Source: Microcaldota archaeon
GTDB taxonomy: Archaea; Micrarchaeota; Micrarchaeia; Micrarchaeales; Micrarchaeaceae
DNA length: 5,382 bases
Direction: 5' to 3'
NCBI GenBank assembly: GCA_021785805.1
Contig: JAJYEJ010000054.1
Coordinates: forward strand, 1-5,382
A program made the position numbers and the translations under genes. Numbering within the stretch: position 1 is the stretch's first letter; each line of letters begins with the position of its first letter. Below are positions 1 through 5,382 of this stretch, piece by piece. The notes under the pieces were generated by a model. The model did no database searches, was not told the DNA's origin, and saw only the letters and a list, made by a program, of their open reading frames with translations.

Positions 1-866
1 CGATATTGATGCTATTGATCATAGAAGCATTGGGCGAGGAACCTGATAACTTCCTGGAATTCTCGATAATACCAGAGGTCATACACAACGCGACCCTCGT
101 ACACGACGATCTTGAGGACCGTTCACAGACCAGGAGGGGATCGCCAGCAGTCCACGTAAAATTCACAGAGGACGTGGCGGTAAACCTGGGCGATGCGCTG
201 CAGTTCTTTCCGGTTGCTGCGCTTCTGGACAGCAAAAAGCTGTCTCCTGAGACGAAGAACACCATACTATCGATATATGTCAGGGAGATGTTCAGGGTGA
301 CCATAGGCCAGGCCACTGACATAGCGTGGCACAACTTCATGGTGCCCCTAGAGAAGATAACCGAGGAGGACTATCTGCAGATGACCTACGACAAGTCTGG
401 CGTGCTCGCCAGGATGGCATGCAAGTTGGGCGGGGCATTGGTCGGCGCTGACGAGAAGACCATCGATGCGCTGGGATTCTTCGGCGGCACTATCGGCGTA
501 GCGTTCCAGATACAGGACGATATATTGGCGATAACGCCGAGCAAGGTGGCCGACAGCAAGGGAGGCATAGGCGACGATATCACGGAAGGCAAGATAACCC
601 TGATGGTGCTGCGCACGCTAAAGAAGGCAAGCGCCGAGGATGGAAAGAAGCTCCTGGGCATACTGAAGGAGCATACGAGGGACAAGGCGAAGATCGACGA
701 AGCGGTCTCAATAATAAACAGATACGGCGCAATAGGATACGCGCACGATGTGAGCAAGAAGATAGTGGCCGATGCCTGGTCAAAGGTCGACGGCACACTG
801 AAGGAATCGGAGGCTAAGCGCAGGCTGAAGCAGCTGGCAGATTACCTGATTACCAGGCTGAATTGA
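1..866 (+). CDS. trans-polyprenyl (geranylgeranyl-type) diphosphate synthase, 5' truncated
   Basis: Condenses IPP with an allylic diphosphate to build the prenyl chains of archaeal membrane lipids; soluble all-helical enzyme of the trans-isoprenyl diphosphate synthase family (idsA type). Counting from the TTG at 6, the first Asp-rich motif DDLED is at residues 34-38, followed by RRG at 43-45 and a conserved His50. The second Asp-rich motif is at 171-175 after FQIQ and reads DDILA, lacking the usual last Asp; GDDITEGK follows at 189-196. Family members have about 40 more residues before the first motif, including the substrate-binding KRxRP segment. That is absent, and the frame is open to base 1, so the true start lies outside the window and the TTG at 6 is internal. 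The fifth residue before DDLED is Ala29, where classic archaeal C20 synthases carry an aromatic residue, so chain length is uncertain. The kinase gene that supplies IPP follows 82 bases downstream. Confidence 0.93.
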   Translation, partial: ILMLLIIEALGEEPDNFLEFSIIPEVIHNATLVHDDLEDRSQTRRGSPAVHVKFTEDVAVNLGDALQFFPVAALLDSKKLSPETKNTILSIYVREMFRVTIGQATDIAWHNFMVPLEKITEEDYLQMTYDKSGVLARMACKLGGALVGADEKTIDALGFFGGTIGVAFQIQDDILAITPSKVADSKGGIGDDITEGKITLMVLRTLKKASAEDGKKLLGILKEHTRDKAKIDEAVSIINRYGAIGYAHDVSKKIVADAWSKVDGTLKESEAKRRLKQLADYLITRLN

Positions 867-948
867 TCACAATAGATCGATGAACAGGCGAGAGGGCGTA
901 CCGTTCCAGCATATAGATGCATGACATCTCAAAAATCAAGTGGTCCTG

Positions 949-1743
949 ATGAAACTATATTTCGTGAAGCTCGGAGGAAGCATAATAACTGATACGAAAA
1001 AGGCGGATACGGCCCTTCCGGGGGAGATAGACAGGCTGGTCAAGGAGATAAAGTCCTGTACCGGGAACGCCAGGGTCGTGGTGGGCCATGGCAGCGGATC
1101 ATTCGGGCACATGGCTGCGCACAGATACGGATTCCAGAACGGCGTTTACACCAAAGACAGGGGCAAGGGAGCTTCGATAACGCAGAAGGCCGCTTCGGAG
1201 CTGCACAGGCATGTGATAGGGGCCATGCTCGCCAACGGCATCGATGCGCTGTCATTCCCTCCGTCCGCAGGTGGGCTTACAACGAAGAGGAGACTCGTAA
1301 GGTGGAACATCGAACCGATAAGGCTGGCGCTGAAGATGGGCTTCACGCCTGTTGTCAGAGGCGATGTGACTATAGACACGGTCAATGGCATAACTATAAT
1401 ACCTACCGAGGAACCTCTCAGGTACCTTACCGCTAAACTAAAGCCTGACAAGGTGATAGTGGCAAGCGACACGGATGGCGTATTCACCGCAAATCCTCTC
1501 ATCGACAAGGATGCAGAGCTGATAAGGCGCATAGACAGGCGCAACATAAAGCGCGCCCTTGCCGGCACCGGAGGCTCATTGAAGGTGGATGTCACTGGCG
1601 GGATGAGGAACAAGCTGATATATCTGTATGGCATAGCCCGCAGATATGGGACAACATGCCAGATAATCAACGCCAAGGTGCCGGGAAGGCTTAAGGCTGC
1701 GCTTCAAGGCCGCGAAGTAAGAGGCACAATCATAACGGCGTGA
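949..1743 (+). CDS. ipk: isopentenyl phosphate kinase
   Basis: Phosphorylates isopentenyl phosphate with ATP to give isopentenyl diphosphate, the last step of the archaeal modified mevalonate pathway; cytosolic, amino-acid-kinase fold. From ATG 949 the protein has 264 residues, normal for the family. The N-terminal KLGGSIIT loop is at 7-14, with Lys7 the conserved phosphate-binding lysine. The signature HGSGSFGH is at 47-54; its final His54 matches the catalytic histidine that separates these kinases from other family members. GDV follows at 138-140, SDTDGVFTANP at 173-183 (nucleotide site), and the C-terminal DVTGGM with Lys222. The segment usually read as SGDE is here PTEEP (152-156), a divergence. 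GTG 940 in the same frame is an alternative start. ATG 949 is preferred because the protein then begins right at the first beta strand and GTGGT at 940-944 can act as ribosome-binding site. It probably works with the prenyl synthase upstream. Confidence 0.95.
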   Translation: MKLYFVKLGGSIITDTKKADTALPGEIDRLVKEIKSCTGNARVVVGHGSGSFGHMAAHRYGFQNGVYTKDRGKGASITQKAASELHRHVIGAMLANGIDALSFPPSAGGLTTKRRLVRWNIEPIRLALKMGFTPVVRGDVTIDTVNGITIIPTEEPLRYLTAKLKPDKVIVASDTDGVFTANPLIDKDAELIRRIDRRNIKRALAGTGGSLKVDVTGGMRNKLIYLYGIARRYGTTCQIINAKVPGRLKAALQGREVRGTIITA

Positions 1744-1769
1744 ACTTATCACGACCCCGGATTTCCAGA

Positions 1770-1889
1770 TCAGGGCTGCGGCGTCATAGCGGCTTCAACC
1801 ACTTTGGCCGGGCTGCGCCAATCCGGATACGTGCCATTCCCCCTGATATAGTTATGGTTGGCGTATCCGCCGAAAGCCTTGCAGCCCAT
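1770..1889 (-). CDS. possible 39-aa small protein downstream of membrane protein gene
   Basis: A minus-strand ATG-to-TGA frame of 39 codons sits 15 bases after the TAA (1905-1907) of the membrane protein gene and in the same reading frame. The product starts MGCKAFGGY, is rich in Gly, Tyr and Asn, contains YPDWRSPAK in the middle and ends VEAAMTPQP. It has no membrane segment and no family that I recognise. No convincing ribosome-binding site precedes the ATG (GTTGGG is adjacent). It could be a real tiny gene, the remnant of a longer C-terminus cut by a stop mutation, or chance: a 45-codon open run after a stop is not rare at this base composition. Confidence 0.25.
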   Translation of the reverse strand: MGCKAFGGYANHNYIRGNGTYPDWRSPAKVVEAAMTPQP

Positions 1890-1904
1890 CCCAACAAGCT
1901 GCGA

Positions 1905-2660
1905 TTACTTCCCTGCAGCTGCCTGTTTCGGCTTCTGCGCAGGTGCCGCTCCAGACTGGGACGATCCCGCCAGTATGGTCACCGCTAACGGCACTAGCAG
2001 GAACTGCAGGATGTTAAGTATAGGGATTATCGCTATACCGACCGTTATATAAAGGAATATCCCTGCGGTGCTAGACCTGCCGTTTACGTCAGAGAAGACA
2101 TTCAGGAAGTTAATCTCGGATCTCTTCGTCATCCCAGACAGCGCTATCCCCACGTATGCTGCGGTGAAGACCCCTGCAATGACCGCAAACGCGAGCGCGC
2201 TTCCAATGCCGATGCCTAGAAGTGCCCACATGCTGTTGAACAGTTCGGCCACGAATCCTATCGCAACCACTATCACAAGCAGGTTCGTGTTGGCAAACGT
2301 CCTATTCAGGCCATTCTGCACGGTCTTGACATAATCTACACTGCCCGCACCGATTACACCCACCAGCTCGTACAGCGAGGCTATGAACCATAACGTTATG
2401 AAAGCCCCTACTGCGCCACCGACCGCTGCGATGATGCTGTAGATCCCGGAGATGTGCGGCGCATAACCATAAGTCCCGTAGCTCAACGTCATGGCGCCGG
2501 AAGCCCCAAGGGCGATGGCTCCGAAGATAGCGTCTATCACGAAGCTGATCACTATGAATATTATTAACATCACGATGAACTCCGTTATGTGGCCGGTGAC
2601 GAACTTCACCGAAGAATCCCACAGGTCGGTCCCACCCTTTGGCGTTGTTGTAGTTGCCAT
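1905..2660 (-). CDS. multi-pass membrane protein of unknown function
   Basis: I do not recognise a family. From ATG 2660 the product has 251 residues. A short Thr-rich N-terminus (MATTTTPKGG) is followed by hydrophobic segments at about 27-52, 70-103 (long, possibly two passes), 127-145, 147-174 and 199-231 (again long). Between them are polar loops such as YVKTVQNGLNRT and TKRSEINFLNVFSDVNGRS. The last 20 residues are a soluble Ala/Gln/Lys-rich tail ending AAAGK. No catalytic or transport motif is visible. A longer form from ATG 2702 adds 14 residues. ATG 2660 is preferred because the extension is AT-rich with codons unlike the body, and because a TATA-like TTTTTAGA at 2683-2690 would place transcription start almost on the ATG (leaderless). 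It is transcribed divergently from the 169-aa gene at 2848, sharing an upstream region with direct repeats, and convergently with ipk. Confidence 0.85.
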   Translation of the reverse strand: MATTTTPKGGTDLWDSSVKFVTGHITEFIVMLIIFIVISFVIDAIFGAIALGASGAMTLSYGTYGYAPHISGIYSIIAAVGGAVGAFITLWFIASLYELVGVIGAGSVDYVKTVQNGLNRTFANTNLLVIVVAIGFVAELFNSMWALLGIGIGSALAFAVIAGVFTAAYVGIALSGMTKRSEINFLNVFSDVNGRSSTAGIFLYITVGIAIIPILNILQFLLVPLAVTILAGSSQSGAAPAQKPKQAAAGK

Positions 2661-2682
2661 AAGGGTGTTTGTGATAACTTGT

Positions 2683-2690
2683 CTAAAAAG
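2683..2690 (-). promoter_or_regulatory. candidate TATA box, membrane protein gene (leaderless start)
   Basis: On the minus strand this reads TTTTTAGA, an imperfect archaeal TATA. Its centre lies about 26 bases upstream of ATG 2660, the spacing expected for a leaderless transcript, and no Shine-Dalgarno precedes that ATG. An alternative is TTAATATG at 2763-2770, which would give a leader of about 80 bases. Confidence 0.3.
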
Positions 2691-2753
2691 GTTGCGATTC
2701 ATGGCGATTCCACGGACACCATGGCCGCAAAGCCGCTAAGTGGCCATCTTTTG

Positions 2754-2786
2754 CAAAAACCGCATATTAAGTAACAAAAACCACAT
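2754..2786. repeat. two 12-bp direct repeats, 21-bp period, candidate operator
   Basis: CAAAAACCGCAT (2754-2765) and CAAAAACCACAT (2775-2786) match at 11 of 12 positions and start exactly 21 bp apart, two helical turns, so both would face the same side of the DNA. They lie between the divergent genes. The left copy overlaps the TATA candidate of the leftward gene, and the right copy ends four bases before the BRE/TATA of the rightward gene. The layout fits a regulator binding site controlling both genes; no regulator is identified. Confidence 0.4.
2763..2770 (-). promoter_or_regulatory. alternative TATA-like element for the leftward gene
   Basis: Minus-strand TTAATATG, close to an archaeal TATA, would start transcription near 2741. 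The resulting leader would contain a seven-codon frame (2722-2699) whose TGA overlaps ATG 2702. The element overlaps the left copy of the 12-base repeat at 2754-2765. Confidence 0.3.
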
Positions 2787-2789
2787 TTC

Positions 2790-2805
2790 CGAAAGCTTTA
2801 AATAT
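2790..2805 (+). promoter_or_regulatory. BRE/TATA promoter of the 169-aa protein gene
   Basis: CGAAAG (BRE-like, purine-rich) is directly followed by CTTTAAATAT, a near-consensus archaeal TATA box centred near 2800. Transcription is expected to start around 2825, giving a leader of roughly 20 bases that holds the GTGAT ribosome-binding site. This is the clearest promoter in the window. Confidence 0.7.
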
Positions 2806-2839
2806 CAAGTACGACGTTATTTACTCTACGACCACTAAA

Positions 2840-2844
2840 GTGAT
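2840..2844 (+). promoter_or_regulatory. Shine-Dalgarno GTGAT
   Basis: GTGAT is complementary to the ATCAC part of the archaeal 16S 3' end. It lies only three bases before ATG 2848 and supports that start over the in-frame ATG at 2866. The same sequence at the same distance precedes ATG 3552. Confidence 0.5.
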
Positions 2845-2847
2845 GAT

Positions 2848-3357
2848 ATGACCGACCACAATAACATGACCACAAGGGACGCAGTCACACAGGCTGCATC
2901 AACAGTAAGCAGGATATCTACCGATGGAATGGGCCAGAGGCTCACCAGGGCGCTTTCCGGCATGTCCCAGAACATGGCAAGGGAAACCGCATTAAGACTG
3001 GTCGCCGTGATGGAGAGGGCATCGCCAGATGGCACTGATGCCAATACTGCAATCGCAGTGGTAGAATGCTTAGAAAGGACAAGGACAAATTACGACCAAG
3101 CGGGCATAATCCTGGGCGGAGACGAAAGGAACCGCATATTTAGGAAGATGCTCGACATACTCGAAGAGAGAGTGCAGCAGGGTGGTGCAAAGGCCCTGTT
3201 GAAGGTAACTCAGCCTCTTGGCTTCGTAGATACGGAAGTCCTCAGGGTAAGAAACGGACTTGCGTCACGCAGCTTCATAAGGGCCCAAAACGTCCAGAAT
3301 GAGATGCTGCTAAGGCACGGCCAGATAACGCCGCCTACCGAGCTGGGCAGGCGCTAA
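2848..3357 (+). CDS. hypothetical 169-aa soluble helical protein
   Basis: No family recognised. The protein has no signal peptide or membrane segment and appears mostly helical. A polar Thr/Ser-rich N-terminus (1-26) is followed by Arg/Ala/Met-rich stretches at about 30-58 and 66-89. Next come GGDERNR at 90-96, a charged helix at about 97-118 (RKMLDILEERV), a break at the PLGF turn (123-126), and a C-terminal Arg-rich stretch ending ELGRR. There is a single Cys (74). The start is well supported by a BRE/TATA about 50 bases upstream and GTGAT three bases before the ATG. It stands divergent to the membrane protein gene and shares the repeat-bearing region with it, so co-regulation is possible. 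Its stop codon lies inside a perfect 16-bp palindrome. The gene ends 194 bases before the proline dehydrogenase start and probably forms its own transcript. Function unknown. Confidence 0.85.
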   Translation: MTDHNNMTTRDAVTQAASTVSRISTDGMGQRLTRALSGMSQNMARETALRLVAVMERASPDGTDANTAIAVVECLERTRTNYDQAGIILGGDERNRIFRKMLDILEERVQQGGAKALLKVTQPLGFVDTEVLRVRNGLASRSFIRAQNVQNEMLLRHGQITPPTELGRR

Positions 3358-3366
3358 GCTTAGCGC
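3351..3366. repeat. perfect 16-bp palindrome over a stop codon
   Basis: GCGCTAAGCTTAGCGC is identical to its reverse complement and contains the TAA at 3355-3357. In RNA it could fold into a six-pair stem with an AGCU loop. No T-run follows, so it is not a typical archaeal terminator. A dimeric protein site or mRNA 3'-end structure is possible. Related cores occur nearby: CGCTAAG at 2734-2740 and GCTTAGC at 3395-3401. Confidence 0.6.
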
Positions 3367-3551
3367 TGCTCGTATACCTGCACATATATAGCCGGCTTAG
3401 CATGCACGCTTGAGAAGGAAGGGGAGAATGTCACCAGGCCGGCTTCCTGCCATTATCGGCCATTGCCAAATCCCAGTGCGTTCAGCGTACCGGCTCCTCC
3501 TAAAACAATATATTCTTTGGCAGAGATGTCACTCCTTAGATGTGTGATGGT
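3358..3551 (+). promoter_or_regulatory. intergenic region upstream of proline dehydrogenase with TATA candidates
   Basis: Two TATA-like sites are visible. CATATATA at 3383-3390 is distant. AATATATT at 3507-3514, preceded by the A-rich TAAAAC, would start transcription near 3535, just before ATG 3540 or ATG 3552. The GTGAT at 3544-3548, three bases before ATG 3552, matches the ribosome-binding site of the gene at 2848 in sequence and spacing. An inverted pair of GCCGGC (3391-3396 and 3438-3443) could form a hairpin. A 39-codon open frame from ATG 3428 crosses the region but looks non-coding. Confidence 0.4.
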
Positions 3552-4400
3552 ATGGGTGTCTCCTCCGCTATCGAGAGGGCAATAGCCGGAAAGTGGATAG
3601 CCGGAGCAGGGATAAACGACGCGATAAGGAGGACCAAGGAGCTCAATGCCCGCGGCATAAGGACTCAGATCAACTATCTAGGGGAACTGTTCTCGGACAG
3701 GAAAGACGTCGAGGAGAGCGTAAATACCTATCTAAAGCTCATAGAGCGGATATCCAATGAGGGTGTGAAGGCTGACATAGCCGTAAAGTCGACCCAGATA
3801 GGCATGCTTATAAGTGCATCGTACGCCGCTAGAAGCTACTCCAAGATAGTCGGCGCAGCGAGGAGAAGGGGGGTATTCGTCTGGCTGGACATGGAGGAGG
3901 TCGAGTTCGTGGATAGGACCATCTCATTGTACAAGACACAGGTAAAAAATGGAGGGGTAGGGATTTGCATACAGAGCTACCTGAAGAGGAGCGAACGCGA
4001 CATAAGGAACCTTATCAGAAGCAAAGCGGCGATAAGGCTTGTCAAGGGCGCACATGCATCGTCAAAGGTGAAGGATTACATGCCGAGGCCATGGGCCACA
4101 AGGAATTACAGGAAGCTCATGGGTGCGCTGTTCATGGGTTCGGGGCGCATCATGGTGGCGACACACGACAGATCCCTGATCGATTATGCGATCAGGCTGG
4201 ACAAACGATACGGTCGCAAGGCCGAGTATGCGATGCTTAACGGCATAATGGACCGCTATGCGGAGAAGCTTGCCTCCTCCGGAAGGCCGGTGTCGATCTA
4301 CGTCCCGTTCGGCGGCAGGTGGGTGGATTACTCATACCGCAGGCTGAAGGAGATGAGCAACCTTAAAATCATAGTACGCTCCATACTGAACGGCGAGTAG
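3552..4400 (+). CDS. proline dehydrogenase (monofunctional PRODH)
   Basis: Flavin enzyme oxidising L-proline to 1-pyrroline-5-carboxylate, passing electrons to quinone or another acceptor; TIM-barrel fold, peripheral to the membrane in relatives. Counting from the upstream ATG 3540, it shows the family landmarks in order. They are AxNxxLGE-like NYLGE (45-49), VKSTQIG with Lys83, LDME with Asp117, IQSYLKRSERD (144-154), RLVKGAH (166-172) with Arg166 and Lys169, ATHD (207-210), and IYVPFGGRW with Tyr254. Last is DYSYRRL with Tyr264, Arg267 and Arg268, matching the pair that grips the substrate carboxylate. Departures from consensus are His172 where KGAY has Tyr and the loss of the following Glu. 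It is the length of stand-alone PRODH, with no P5C dehydrogenase domain. ATG 3552 is preferred (282 aa) because of GTGAT three bases upstream; ATG 3540 (286 aa, possibly leaderless) remains possible, and a TAG at 3537-3539 excludes anything longer. A membrane protein gene follows 16 bases later. Confidence 0.9.
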   Translation: MGVSSAIERAIAGKWIAGAGINDAIRRTKELNARGIRTQINYLGELFSDRKDVEESVNTYLKLIERISNEGVKADIAVKSTQIGMLISASYAARSYSKIVGAARRRGVFVWLDMEEVEFVDRTISLYKTQVKNGGVGICIQSYLKRSERDIRNLIRSKAAIRLVKGAHASSKVKDYMPRPWATRNYRKLMGALFMGSGRIMVATHDRSLIDYAIRLDKRYGRKAEYAMLNGIMDRYAEKLASSGRPVSIYVPFGGRWVDYSYRRLKEMSNLKIIVRSILNGE

Positions 4401-4416
4401 CGCCTGTCGTGGTCAA

Positions 4417-5382
4417 ATGTTCTTCCTTCTCAACCTGAACTTCTATAATCCGAGCGGTCTTACCCTCGTCGGGGCTCTGGTCACGGCGTTCATCCTTGGG
4501 ATAATACACGGCATTACGCCTGACGAGCATACCTGGCCGATAACCTTTTCATATGCGATAGGAAGCTACAGCGCCAAAGGGGGCATGAAGGCAGGATTCA
4601 TATTCTCATCGGGGTTCACGCTCCAGAGGGCATTGCTCACCGAAGGGGCATGGTTCGCTCTCTTCGGGATACTCCAGGTCCCTGCCGTCACTGGAATCAT
4701 ATACGCGATAGTGGGCTTTGCCATGCTGCTCGCAGGCGTATACATAAAAAAGAGGAGATGGTACCCGCACTGGCACTTCATCTCCGAGAAGTTGGGCGTG
4801 GTGCTGGGTGTGCACAAGGAGCACAGCCGATATGCGAAGGACGAGTTCAGCCACAGGACAAATCCGATACTGAGCAGGGATACGTCCGCAGGGTTGAAGG
4901 CCGTACCGTCAAAGCTGGCGTTCATCCATGGGCTGATAGCCGGATTCGGGTTCGGGGCGTTCGCACTGATACTCGTGACGGTAATCGTGCCGACCATGCC
5001 AGGTCCGCTGTACGCATGGATACCTGGCGCCCTCTTCGGGGCCGGAACCATGCTGACGCAGGTTCTCATAGGCGCCTTCTTCGGGAGATGGCTGACAAGG
5101 GCCAAGCGGCTCACCAGGCAGGGCATAGCATTCGTGTCAAGGAGCATAAGCGCCGATGTCCTTTTCTACGGCGGCATTCTGTTCATGATCGCTGGGCTAG
5201 TCATCGTGCTGTATCCTAGTGTGCAGAACTACTACATAGGCACAGGCGTACGGGTCCATAATCTTGACCAGCTAAATATCGGCTTCTTCCTGGTCGTTTT
5301 TGCCGTATTCGTGATCGGGGCCCTCGCCTACAGGGATGCGCTCAAGAAGGCGGCGGTCCTCGGGTACGTCAGGAGACCCAAA
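4417..5382 (+). CDS. polytopic membrane protein, putative nickel/cobalt permease-like, 3' truncated
   Basis: A continuous open frame of 322 codons runs from ATG 4417 to the window end with no stop. Hydrophobic segments lie at about 15-33, 59-83, 91-110, 167-191, 200-222, 248-267 and 287-305. The first contains HGITPDEH (31-38), an HxxxxDEH pattern resembling the HxxxxDH signature of NiCoT/UreH/NicO metal permeases but with one extra residue. A second half-motif, IHGLIAGFGFG (170-180), starts the fourth helix, suggesting two pseudo-symmetric halves. The loop between helices three and four (111-163) holds five His residues (118, 120, 133, 136, 146) and many charged residues, plausible metal ligands. 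The start lies 16 bases after the proline dehydrogenase stop with GTGGT at 4409-4413 as ribosome-binding site, so the two genes are probably one operon. The gene is firm. Transition-metal transport is inference; a transporter of other ions or a TauE-like exporter is possible. Confidence 0.85.
   Translation, partial: MFFLLNLNFYNPSGLTLVGALVTAFILGIIHGITPDEHTWPITFSYAIGSYSAKGGMKAGFIFSSGFTLQRALLTEGAWFALFGILQVPAVTGIIYAIVGFAMLLAGVYIKKRRWYPHWHFISEKLGVVLGVHKEHSRYAKDEFSHRTNPILSRDTSAGLKAVPSKLAFIHGLIAGFGFGAFALILVTVIVPTMPGPLYAWIPGALFGAGTMLTQVLIGAFFGRWLTRAKRLTRQGIAFVSRSISADVLFYGGILFMIAGLVIVLYPSVQNYYIGTGVRVHNLDQLNIGFFLVVFAVFVIGALAYRDALKKAAVLGYVRRPK

Noticed and set aside
1744..1769. Possible terminator between the convergent ipk and membrane protein genes
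   Set aside because: No T-run on either strand and no stable hairpin evident; nothing to support a terminator call.
1740..2052. Plus-strand open frames across the ipk/membrane-protein convergent gap
   Set aside because: They lack start signals, run antisense into the membrane protein gene and encode low-quality Arg/Ser-rich sequence.
2840..2846. GTGATGA resembling a C box of a C/D guide RNA
   Set aside because: No matching D box at suitable distance with a C'/D' pair was seen, and the sequence is explained as a ribosome-binding site directly before ATG 2848.
3391..3443. Paired GCCGGC elements flanking about 40 bases, suggestive of a tRNA acceptor stem
   Set aside because: The span is only 53 bases, there is no T-loop GTTC-type sequence and no anticodon arm; GCCGGC is itself palindromic, so pairing is trivial.
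4650..5219. Long plus-strand frame overlapping the permease-like gene, and the minus-strand frame 4566-5147
   Set aside because: The 4417-5382 frame gives alternating hydrophobic helices with conserved-looking motifs, while these overlapping frames give compositionally odd Arg/His- or Pro/Ser-rich products; they are shadows.

Overview
The window reads as chromosomal DNA from an archaeon of roughly balanced base composition. The evidence is an isopentenyl phosphate kinase (the kinase of the archaeal modified mevalonate route) next to a prenyl-chain synthase. It also includes a BRE/TATA-type promoter ahead of one gene, heavy use of AGG/AGA for Arg and ATA for Ile, and short GTGAT-type Shine-Dalgarno sequences. 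The lineage cannot be fixed from sequence reading alone. A DPANN-type or thermoplasma-like archaeon is a guess.

Left part (1-1743, + strand): an isoprenoid/lipid pair. The first gene is a trans-prenyl diphosphate synthase cut off by the window start. The second is isopentenyl phosphate kinase. Together they make IPP and condense it into the prenyl chains of archaeal lipids.

Middle (1744-2847): a convergent gap, then a minus-strand gene for an unrecognised multi-pass membrane protein. A 39-codon open frame follows its stop in the same frame. The gene's upstream region is shared with a plus-strand gene. This divergent region carries a strong BRE/TATA for the rightward gene, weaker TATA candidates for the leftward gene, and two 12-base near-identical direct repeats spaced exactly 21 bp apart, which look like a candidate operator.

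Right part (2848-5382, + strand): first an unrecognised 169-aa soluble protein whose stop codon lies in a perfect 16-bp palindrome. Next comes a monofunctional proline dehydrogenase with the expected active-site residues. Sixteen bases after it starts a polytopic membrane protein that runs off the right edge. It has an HxxxxDEH motif in its first membrane helix and a His-rich loop, and resembles nickel/cobalt permease-like (NicO/UreH-type) proteins. The last two genes are probably co-transcribed.

No rRNA, tRNA, CRISPR array or insertion sequence was seen, and no gene-free stretch exceeds 300 bases. The most unfamiliar material is the divergent pair of unknown genes with its shared repeat-bearing promoter, and the truncated metal-permease-like gene beside proline dehydrogenase.
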